A stretch of 64,000 bases of DNA from Chamaelirium japonicum. Lineage: Eukaryota > Streptophyta > Magnoliopsida > Liliales > Melanthiaceae. Shown piece by piece: positions 55,501 through 64,000 of this stretch. The DNA lies in assembly GCA_947650365.1 (NCBI GenBank), contig OX393550.1:115302532-115366531 (forward strand), written 5' to 3'. Each line of letters opens with the position of its first letter. Within the stretch, counting starts at the first letter, position 1. The notes under the pieces are model-generated. The model did no database searches and was not told where the DNA came from. It saw nothing but the letters and a program-made list of their open reading frames with translations. The translations under genes were made by a program, and so were the position numbers.

Positions 55501-55715
55501 CTTGTATGGTGTTTATTCTCTCTTGACCGGGGGCTACCATGTTGGTCTGTTCCCCGTGTTGGATGAGTTAGGGTTTTGTTGTGTGGGCTATATGTTGGTC
55601 CTTAGGTGCCGGTGTGTGGCCCTATTTGGTCTGGTGTCCTGCTTACTCACCTAGAGTTAAGTCGGGGTCTGTAATCGCTCTTGTTTTTCATTTTTTTACC
55701 TCTAAAAAAAAATTT
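52580..55715 (+). mobile_element. LINE-derived element with ORF1 only
   Basis: Flanked by GATCGACCAAGTC (52567-52579) and GATCGACTAAGTC (55716-55728), and ending in an A-run at 55704-55712. After a 5' leader comes an ORF1-type protein: a Ser/Gly-rich N-terminus; a DUF4283-like domain at about 53500-53850 (FALSYDECKLKYIGPTVI; SWHFQGQSIVLKQW); WVRFPNLPDKLWS; and a CX2CX4HX4C knuckle at 54152-54193 (CRACQSFDHNEDVC). An Ala/Val-rich tail reads on in the same frame to 55378. In-frame stops at 53849, 54788 and 54968 and a probable frame change before 53243 break it. No endonuclease or reverse transcriptase follows; 330 bp of 3' UTR leads straight to the tail. Confidence 0.85.
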
Positions 55716-56275
55716 GATCGACTAAGTCTAATTTTCTTTAGACTTGCTCGAAACCCACTTCTTATTTATCTTCCTGACGCTTAAACATGCTCGACATGAA
55801 GACAAACCCTCTGCCTTGATAGGCCTGTCAATGGATCGGGTTCGGGCCAGATCAGGTTATATCCAGATCCGATCCATTTATATATCCGATCTATCCGGAT
55901 CCGATATCCGACAGATACTAAAATTTGTTATCCAAATTTGTCGGATTATCAGAATCCACTAGATTATCCGAATCTAAATCGCCTACGATGCTGATGGCTG
56001 ATCTCGATCTAGGATTTTGGTCGTCCTTTCTTTCCTTTTCTCTATGAGATGAACAGTAGGAGTGGGGAAGTGGGAATGGGGGTAAAGATCTAAATCCAAA
56101 AAATCCCTATCAAAAGCCCAAAGATCATAATTCAAAAATAAAAACCCCAAAAATCTGAATTTAAAAAAAAACCAAATCAAAAACATTAAAACCCAAGGTC
56201 ATAATTAAAAAAAAATCCCAAATCAAAAACTCTAAACCATATCTGCGAGGTTTGCGGCGTTTGCCGGCCCACCAT

Positions 56276-56392
<117 letters not shown>

Positions 56393-56422
56393 TGTTGGAG
56401 ATGGCCTGCCTTGCCGTTGGTA

Positions 56423-56678
56423 CAGTGTTTTGAAGACTGGACCGGACTGGGCGGTTCAACCAGTTTGGACCGGAACTAGAACATGTTTCGGTTCAGTCTT
56501 TGAATAACCCAGTTTGTTTGTTAACCCTGGAATCAAACCTTGTCATTTAGTAAATATGGATTTTAAAAATATATTTTTTATGTGGTTCAAACGGTTGAAC
56601 CGTCGGTTCGGTTTGAAACGATTTGGACCCACCGGATGCCTTTTCGGTTCGCTTTCCGGTCCGGTTTTGAAAACACTG
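56423..56678. mobile_element. Small hAT-like element, CAGTGTTTT termini
   Basis: Begins CAGTGTTTTGAAGACTGGAC and ends GGTTTTGAAAACACTG. Flanks CGTTGGTA (56415-56422) and CATTGGTA (56679-56686) form an 8 bp duplication with one mismatch. Internal words are GGTTCGG/CCGGAAC-like. Nested in the element at 55820-57310. Confidence 0.85.
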
Positions 56679-59264
56679 CATTGGTATGAGGGAGAGAGTG
56701 CTTCAGTCGGAGGTTGTCGGAGATGGCCCGCCCATCGTTGGAAATACAGAGACGATGGATACCGAGAGAGGGTTTTTGCACCTATGTTTGGGAGAGCCTA
56801 CCCAATTCATTTGCTGCATTTGTTTACTTGTCAATTGTAAGTGGCCGCATTGTCCAAAAGAAATAGCATAATGGGATTATTGGACGACGTAGCCGCAGAC
56901 AATTTGGCCATAAGCAAGTGCAACAAATGAATCAAGGGGTAGCAAAAAAACTTGTCTCTCTTGACCTTGGTAGTTGAAGTTGATGTGAGAAAAAGAGAGG
57001 TCATGTTTAATTGCTGGCTGTCACCTTTTACATCAATGCAACACAATTCAATTAGACAAACACATATCAATGTCTCAAATTCCGGATCAGGCACCACGCT
57101 GTGGTAGAGGTGCAACAAAGCATATCCCTTATATTAAAACGTATTGGATCGGATCTGAATTGGATCGAATCAGGATACATCCGAATTTGATCCGAATATT
57201 ATTCAGGTCGGGTCGGATCATGTTTTATTGGATCTCGAACCAAAAACTAATACCAAACCTGAGTTTATCGGATCGGATTCGGACCATGATCCGACCCATT
57301 GACAGGCCTAGCCTCCGAAGCTACCCATGTAGCAACTATATACCAGTCTCCACTATGGACTCCCTCTAAGATTGAAAAAGTGCCATCCGAAACCTCCAGG
57401 ACTCCACCTAAATAGGTGTTTTTGCATCCAAAAAAATCTAATCCGTAAATAAGGATTTAGATTGCCTCTAAAAACCCAGAACATGTCAAATGTCACAGAG
57501 TATCTGAACTGAATCATTAGCCTCACACGATTTTACATGCTCCTCTGGTCAGCATCCTGAAGCCATCGTCGTTCGTCATCTACCACCCTCAATCCCTACA
57601 TGGCTGCAAAACCATGACATGTGCTGATCCTTAGTGGCCGCCAAGACAACCCATCATCAGTACCTGATGATCTAACCAGATTTGCAAATCCTTCAACTTA
57701 AGTATCTCCAATTGCTTTCGGTAGATCTGGAGCTTTTTCCAGAACTTGTTCCACCTTTCCTTCTGCACTCACGTGCCCAAGCTTCAAACCCACATTGATT
57801 TCTTCTCCTTGGAGATAGCTTAGGGAACATAGAGACAAATCAACACAATGTTGTCGAGAACCATCCAATATGTCTTGGACATCCCCTATGGCTTGTCACC
57901 CTTTCCGCCTTCCAGAATCTGAACTTTGTACCATTGAATTTCTTGATCCTCGCCCTTGCGTCGCCTGCCATTGCTTAAACCACATCGCAACCCCATACCA
58001 AACCTTTAGCTCTGATACCAATTGTTGGGGGAACCAACGTCACACCAATGTCGATCCCTTTAATTGTGGAAGCCTTCAACCCTCAAAATGGTGTTCGAGG
58101 TTCGAGGATCAGAGCCCTGCAAAGATTGCAAAAACATATATAGAGAATACAATGACAACAAACGCCACGATATCACAGGCAATCAAGAACTTGAATTATC
58201 ACTTAGTAAGAATTACATCATGTAGTTGTCATCGTTTGTCGGACCATACAAATCCAGACCTTGCTCCTCTCATAATCACATCCACGAAATTGTGAATAAC
58301 TCGCTACCAAGAGATACACAGAGTTTACTGAAGGAACACCAAGAGATGGAAGCAACCCGGAGGAGAAAACCAATATATACACGTCATAAACCCCAGAGAA
58401 GATCCACACACCGTATCCTCTTCATCTCCTCTTCTTGTTCTCTTTTTCACCTCCGCTTTCCTCTCTACTTTCTCTTCCACCTCCGCTTTCCTCTCTACTT
58501 TCTCTTCTTCTCCTCCCTCTCTACGCAGAAAATCTTAGACTGATTTTTTGTTCTATCCTAGACCATGACTCGCTCTCAATCCTCTACCAATAAGAACCAC
58601 TCCACTGTGGTCCTGGCCGCCATGCTTTCACGAGCATTCAGGAGCCTAGGTGGAGCGCCGTGTCGGTGCCCCCCAGATCCTTCAATCTTTTTCGTGACTT
58701 TGTCTTCTTTTATAGATGATCTTGAACCCACCTCCATAGCCATCGTCGACGATTTTCCTTGAAATCCAATCCCTTTACATGCTTCCTCCCCTTTCCCTTA
58801 TAAAGGTAGGGTTAGGATAGGCCCTCATACATCAATCGGAGACCCAAAACTCTTCGTTGTCTTACCAAAACAGGAGATCCCGCAACCTGGCACATGCTGT
58901 TAGAACTCAGGTCGTGATAGTGCTCACGATTTCTATAGTATTTTATTTGCAGGATTTTTTGCCGATTCATCCGTACATACGATCCACTCTGGGTATTAGC
59001 TTTGCAAGCCAAAACCCAACATAAGGGTAGTGTAGGGTGCACTTATCTATGGGGAAGAACCTAGTAATTTTTAAATTTGGGTTGGGCGCACCAAGTAATA
59101 GGGACACTTAATACTTAATTTTATGGGTGCAAGTAACATTTCCCTATCATGTATTTTGGTGGTTGGATGACATAGAAAGGGTGTTTCCTATCAGTTATTT
59201 TGGCGGTTGGATGATATAGAAAGAGTGTTGATATTTGCACCTGTTAAATTATTAGGGTCCCCAA

Positions 59265-60160
59265 CTTAAAATTTTAAAAGGTTATTTTGACTTTACCCCC
59301 CAACTTTTGCCTTGAATTAGATTTTACCTCCCATATTTTCATTAATTAGACTTTACCCCCCAAAACTAATTGTTCCGTCAGCTCACCATCTGCAAGAAAG
59401 GGTGAGCTGACGGAAAAGAAATAAAGTTTTTAGGGGTGTGCAGGAGCAGCAGGATCCAAACCAAACCGACCGAACCAAACCAAACCGACCGAATTTGATC
59501 GGTTTCGACACACTCAACGGATCGGATTGGATCAGGATTTCTCAAAACCGATATGATTGGATCGGTTATCGGATTTATCAATTAAAAACCGACCTAAACC
59601 GAACCGGACTCCGGTTTATAATTTGTTAATTTAGCGGTAACTGTTGTGAACTTTTTGTTTAATTGTTAAAACTATACTTTGTAGTTTTTAATATTTGATG
59701 GATATGAATATTGTGGACATAATGGTATTGTTGTTGATAACTTGGTATTTTGGTAAGTAATGTAGTATCATTTTATACTTTTTGAAATAATCATTTTAAA
59801 GTTGAAACAATATCCAAATAAAAAAAAAATAGTAAGCATATGGGCCAAAGTCCAAACCGACCATCCAATCCAATCCAAACCGACTTTAATTGGATTGGAT
59901 TGGATTGGATTCCAGTCTCAATCGGTTTGGATCAGATTGCAAATTCTCAAAACCGACCTAGATTGGATCGGTTTGGGTAGATTGGATCGGTTTGGGTTTT
60001 GCCTAAATAGGTCGGTTTCGAACCGATGCACACCCCTAAAAGTTTTGGGAGGTGAGCTGACGGAACAGTTAGTTTTGGGCGATAAAGTCTAATTAATGAA
60101 AATGTGAGGGTAAAGTCTAATTCAAGGTAGAATTTGGGGGGCAAAGTCAAAATAACCCAA
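59265..60160. mobile_element. Foldback element split by a hAT-like insertion
   Basis: The left arm (59288-59415: TTTGACTTTACCCCCCAACT, AACTAATTGTTCCGTCAGCT) is complementary to the right arm (60050-60157: GAGCTGACGGAACAGTTAGT, GGGGGGCAAAGTCAAAATAA). The two halves are separated by the element at 59431-60038 and its duplicated octamer. No coding capacity. Confidence 0.8.
59431..60038. mobile_element. hAT-like non-autonomous element with AACCGACC subterminal repeats
   Basis: Exact 8 bp duplication AAAGTTTT at 59423-59430 and 60039-60046. Ends TAGGGGTGTGCA and TGCACACCCCTA are perfect inverted repeats. Both subterminal zones are crowded with AACCGACC and GGATCGGTT words; the centre is AT-rich. 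Confidence 0.92.
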
Positions 60161-60450
60161 TTTTAAAGGGGAATTTTATTCATACCCCAAAAATCTGTAA
60201 TTAGCCCCGTATCCCTATCGTTTCTCAGTAACTTACTCAACAATCCTTTAATACCAACAATGCCCTTTTTTTTTTGTACCCCAAACCCCAAAGCCCTTCT
60301 GGAGCGTCTTTTGTACCCCCAACCCATCCCAAGGTTTGTTTAAACTTAGCCCAAGCCCAACCCGTCGGGTTGGCCGGGTTGTGCGGGGTGGGTTCGGGTT
60401 AACCCGTCCAAAGTCGGGTTGGGTTCGGGTTGGCCCGCCCAAGTTGCAGC
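60161..60450. other. Spacer and partial TIR-type repeat
   Basis: 60340-60450 is dense in CGGGTTGGGTTCGGG words, like the ends of the element at 18113-19041, and may be one end of a related element (the right tip CCCAAGTTGCAGC resembles CCCGAGTTGCATCCC). Nothing else is recognised. Confidence 0.4.
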
Positions 60451-61142
60451 TAGGGTGGCAATGTGTCGTGTCTTGTCGTGTCCAAAACCCCTAGACCCAG
60501 ACCCAGACCCGTTTAACTAATCGTGTCTAGATCCTAAACCCGTACCCGACTCGCTAATAAACGGGTAGACACGATAAGACCCAGTAATACCCGTTTACCA
60601 CCCGGATCTATTCAGTTGACCCGATCCGACCCAATCCGACTCGACCCGACCTGACCCGAAAGACCCGCTGGTATTATCTATATATAATAAGCTACAGTTT
60701 TGTGGGGGGTACAAAGAATGGTCACGATCTGTCTTTGGGAGGGGGATAGAAAAGAGTGGATGAGATAAATTGATGTTAAGGTGATTGAGATTCACCTGGG
60801 TAAAGAGAAACGGTTGAGATTGCGTGGAGTTAAGATGGAGGGTTGAAATTAGTGAATGAAGAAATAAACGAGTGAAGGACCCGATTGTAAAAAAATTTAT
60901 TTATAATCGTTTGATGGGTTTTCGTGTAAAAAAACAAGCACATGTTTGATATTAATCCCTATGTTCACGTGTATAGCTGTCACCTATATGTGTACATGGT
61001 CCCCCTCTAGATCTCCCGCGATCCCTCTCTATAGAATGTCGATCCTTCTCTCTCTCTCTCTCTTACCTTTGCCCGCGATCGGTCTCACGTCTCTCTCTCT
61101 CTCTCATCGCAGAGGCAAGGTGGAGAGACGACATCCGGCGAG

Positions 61143-61765
61143 ATAGCGGCGAACGAAGGCGAAGTGAAGGTGCTCGGGGCGTGGCCGAGCCCATTCGTGT
61201 GCGTGGCAAGAGCGAGTTGCTCCTCAAGTCCAACCCGGTCTACAAGAAGATCTCCGTCCTCATCCACGGTGGCAATCCTGTCTGCGAGTCCATGATCACC
61301 GTCGAGTACATCGACGAGGTCTGGGCCCACTCTCGCCCCGCCATCCTCCCCTCCGACCCCTACGACCGCGCCATCGCCCGCTTCTGGGCCGTCTACATCG
61401 ACGACAAGTTTTTCCTGGCAATTAGGGGAATCAGAATGGGATCGACGGAGGAGGTGAGGGTGGAGCAGCTGCTCGCCGGGCTGCAGCTGCTGGAGGTGGC
61501 CTTCGAGAAATGCAGCAAGGGGAAGCCCTTCTTCGCCGGGGACAGCATCGGGTACCTCGACATCGCCCTCGGCAGCAACCTTGGGTGGTTCAGGGCGGTG
61601 GAGAAGATATCCGACAAGAAGCTCCTCGACGAGGGGAAGACGTCGCTGCTGGCGGGTGGGCTTGGCAGTTCTACGCCGATACTGCGGTGACGGAGGTGAT
61701 ACTCGAGACCGACAAGCTGGTGGAGTTCGCCAATGTGCTCCAGGCCAAGGTGATACCTGAGACAA
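61143..61765 (+). pseudogene. Tau-class glutathione S-transferase pseudogene, intronless
   Basis: Tau GSTs conjugate glutathione to electrophiles in the cytosol. The copy starts in frame with (I/M)AANEGEVKVLGAWPSPFV, keeping the family Ser of the WPSPF block (61188-61190). About 27 codons are missing at about 61200, shifting the frame. It resumes with GKSELLLKSNPVYKK, VLIHGGNPVCESM, VEYIDEVWAHS, SDPYDRAIARFWAVYIDDKF and GDSIGYLDIALGSNLGWF. A second frame change near 61655 precedes WAWQFYADTAVTEVI and TDKLVEFANVLQAK. No intron interrupts the position after the ARFW block where plant tau GST genes usually have one, suggesting a cDNA-derived copy. The start codon appears as ATA. Codon use is very GC-rich, unlike its surroundings. 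Not functional as read. Confidence 0.88.
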
Positions 61766-61831
61766 CCATCTCTCTCTCTCATCTCCATCTCTCTCTCTCA
61801 TCTCCATCTCTCTCTCTCTCTCTCTCTTCGA

Positions 61832-61863
<32 letters not shown>

Positions 61864-62066
61864 TCTCTCTCTCTTTCTTCTCTCTCCGTCTCTCTCTCTC
61901 TTTCTCTCTTCCATCTATCTCTCTCTTTCTCTCTCCGTCTATCTCTCTCATCTCCGTCTCTCTCTCCATATCTCTTTCTCTCTCTCTCTTCCCCAAGCTC
62001 TTCTCTCTCTCAGTATCTCTCTTTCTTTGTCTTCCTCTCTTCCACCGCTCTCTCTCTCTCTCTCTC
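61766..62066. repeat. TC-rich simple repeat tract
   Basis: About 300 bp of CTCTCT with interspersed CATCTC and CGTCTC, directly after the GST copy. Long - strand readings of Arg/Glu here are artefacts. Confidence 0.9.
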
Positions 62067-62402
62067 ATTCGGATTGGGTAAGGCGGGTCGGGTCGGGTCG
62101 GTTTGGTCGAGTCAGATCAGATCTGGTCGAGTCTTATCAGGTCAGGTCGAGTCGGGTCGCGTCGGGTTAACTGAATAGACCCATGTGGTAAATGGGCCTT
62201 ATTGGGTCTACCCATTTATAAGCGGGTCGGGTACGGGTTTAAGGTCTAGACATGATTATTTAAATGGGTTGGGTCTAGATCTAGGAGTTTTGGACCTAAC
62301 CTGAACTAGACACGACACAAATATGACCCGACAGGACCCATTGCCACCCCTAATGGTAGTTATGGTTGTGTTACTGATTTTTAGCTCTGCTTTTTTTAAG
62401 AA

Positions 62403-62598
62403 TAAATTACACATAGGCCACCTATAGTTTGACCGATTATCACTTACACCCCCTCATGTTTAAAACTCTACAAATGCCCCCCTATAGGGGGTGCAAGTGA
62501 TGTGTTTTCAAACTATAGGGGCCATTTGTAGTGTTTTAAACATGAGGGGGTGTAAGTGATAATTGGTCAAACTATCGAGGGTCTATGTGTAATTTATC
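62403..62598. mobile_element. Foldback element, about 196 bp, copy 1
   Basis: AAATTACACATAGGCCACCT on the left mirrors GGGTCTATGTGTAATTT on the right, with the arms complementary through TATCACTTACACCCCCTCAT. The second copy is at 63277-63469. Confidence 0.85.
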
Positions 62599-63276
62599 CC
62601 ATTTTATAGGAGGAGTTAGCAGGAAATCCATCTTAGGAGATAGTTTCGAGCTGCAGTCCCGACAACATTTCAATTTGAGCTCCAGCCCCTATGGACGAAA
62701 ATGGCCCTCTGCTGGCCATCTTCTCCACCCCCTCCTTCGTCGCCGCCGGACCTAATCGAACCCCCCACCGCCTCTAGACCTAATTGAACCCCCCGTCCCT
62801 CCCCCGCCGTCGCCGGACCAAACTGAACCCCCCTCTCCCCCACTGCCGCCGGACCTAACCAAACCCCCCACCGCCACCGTTGTCGCCGTCGGACCTAACC
62901 GAACCCCTCCCACCTAATCTATAGGCCATGGGATGAACCCTAGGCCTAGATCTATAGGTCGTTGGACCTAATCGAATCCGCCTCTGTCGCTGCCGCTTGC
63001 AGTTGGACCAGGTCGGGTCGGGTCAACTGAATAGACCCATGTGGTAAACAGGTCTTATTGGGTCTACCCATTTATAAGCGGGTTGGGTACAGGTTTAAGG
63101 TACTCTAGACATGATTAGTTAAATAGGTCGGGTCTAGGTCTGGGTCTGGGTCTAGGAGTTTTGGACTCGACCCGAAACTAGACATGACACAAACATGACC
63201 CGACACTGCCCATTAATTGCCACCCCTAATGGTAGCTATGGTTGTGTTACCAATTTTTTGCTCCGTTTTTTAGGAC

Positions 63277-63469
63277 AAATTACACATAAGCCCCCTGTAG
63301 TTTGATCGATTATCACTTACATACTCTTATGTTTAAAACTCTACAAATGCCTCTATAGGGGTGCAAGTGATGTGTTTTCAAACTATAGGGGGGCATTTGT
63401 AGTGTTTTAAACATGAGGGGTGTAAGTGATAATTGGTCAAACTACTGGGGGTCTATGTGTAATTTATCT
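63277..63469. mobile_element. Foldback element, copy 2
   Basis: Same palindrome as 62403-62598, carried in the second unit of the tandem duplication. Confidence 0.85.
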
Positions 63470-63640
63470 CTTTTTATAGGGGGGTTAGCAAGACACCCAT
63501 CTTAGGAGATAGTTTCAAGCTGCAGTCCCGACAACATTTAAATTTGAGCTCCAGCCCCTATTGACGAAAATGCCCCTATGATGGCCATCTTCTCTCCCCC
63601 TTCTCCCTTTTCTCGCCGCCGCCGGACCTAACCAAACCCC

Positions 63641-64000
63641 CCCACCGCGCGCCAGACCTAACCGAACCCCCCCCCCCCCCCCCCCCCCCCGCCGCCAGAC
63701 CTAAACGAACCCCCTGCCCGATGCTAGGGGATCTCCTCCACAGAGGCGGCGCGACAGGAACCGCTGTCACCGCTCTTGAAATGTTTTGTTGCCACATTTG
63801 AAATATTGTTATCTTTCTCAAAATATTGCCCCTACTTTTGAAATCTTTTACGTGCCGACAGACACGAGCATTATCACAGCTCACAAAATATTATCACATT
63901 CCTCAAAATAGTATCACCGCTTACGAAATATTGTTCTTCCTCAAAATATCATCGCTGCTTTAGAAATGTTTTTTTGCCACATTTGAACTATTGTTACCTT
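63641..64000. other. Low-complexity and unassigned end of window
   Basis: A C run of about 26 bases ends near 63690. Further on, TGCCACATTTGAAATATTGTTA (about 63790) recurs in similar form near 63976 (GCCACATTTGAACTATTGTTA), with several TCAAAATAT words between, hinting at a degenerate tandem or subterminal repeat cut by the window edge. Confidence 0.45.

Larger units (their letters stand above)
60451..62352. mobile_element. hAT-like element, 1.9 kb, enclosing a GST gene copy
   Basis: The left end TAGGGTGGCAATGTGTCG and right end CCATTGCCACCCCTA are inverted. The inverted similarity extends over about 200 bp on each side (for example AAACGGGTAGACACGATAAG against CTACCCATTTATAAG). The left arm matches the 450 bp element at 28869-29318. 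Flanking octamers GTTGCAGC and ATGGTAGT agree at only 4 of 8, so a single insertion is likely but not proven. Between the arms lie a promoter-like leader, the GST copy and a TC-rich tract. Confidence 0.6.
62080..63640. repeat. Local tandem duplication, offset about 860-870 bp
   Basis: The order [right end of the hAT-like element - foldback - GCTGCAGTCCCGACAACATT block - CCGGACCTAA-rich block] occurs twice. ACTGAATAGACCCATG is at 62170 and 63026; GCTGCAGTCCCGACAAC is at 62650 and 63519. The copies differ by small changes, and the hAT-like element left end is present only once (60451). Confidence 0.85.

Noticed and set aside
61085-62068. 327 aa - strand open frame with Arg/Glu-rich start
   Set aside because: It is the antisense of the TC tract and of the GST copy; the + strand carries the recognised GST blocks.

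Overview
The window is plant nuclear DNA, probably from a monocot outside the grasses. This rests on GC-rich terminal exons beside AT-rich introns, two recognisable plant genes, LTR elements primed by initiator-Met tRNA, a Cassandra element with 5S-like LTRs, and many non-autonomous hAT-like elements. The species cannot be named from the sequence.

Two host genes are clear and they converge. On the + strand, six 3' exons of N-acetyl-gamma-glutamyl-phosphate reductase (arginine biosynthesis) lie between 441 and 9429; the 5' exons are upstream of the window. On the - strand, a complete nine-exon SnRK2 protein kinase of the ABA-responsive group (OST1/SAPK8-10 type, 361 aa) runs from 35559 to 14652. 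All of its introns are phase 0. Seven are 0.07-0.8 kb, but intron 6 is 17.9 kb because nested transposons have filled it. A third host-derived sequence is a broken, intronless tau-class glutathione S-transferase copy at about 61.14-61.77 kb, lying between the two ends of a hAT-like element.

Layout. 0.4-9.7 kb: reductase gene, with a foldback MITE in one intron and a hAT-like element, a young whole-looking Copia element and a long GA repeat in another. 9.7-14.6 kb: LINE fragment, Copia remnant with inverted LTR pieces, small TIR elements. 14.6-35.6 kb: the kinase gene; intron 6 holds hAT-like elements (18.1, 19.1, 30.5 kb), a Gypsy remnant with two about 3.5 kb LTRs in inverted orientation (21.2-29.4 kb) and a chain of foldback MITEs in a TA repeat (29.4-30.2 kb). 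36.9-39.7 kb: 5'-truncated LINE. 40.6-59.0 kb: a deep nest with a Cassandra LTR, an old Gypsy-like element carrying two minisatellite arrays and invaded by a Cassandra multimer that itself holds a 1.96 kb solo LTR, then an old Copia derivative invaded by two LINEs and hAT-like elements. 59-64 kb: foldback and hAT-like elements, the GST copy, and a local tandem duplication.

No complete novel gene system was found. The most unusual items are the 8 kb inverted-LTR palindrome, the GST copy inside a TIR element, the paired minisatellite arrays at the 3' side of a retroelement, and a LINE that carries only ORF1 yet has target-site duplications and a poly(A) tail.
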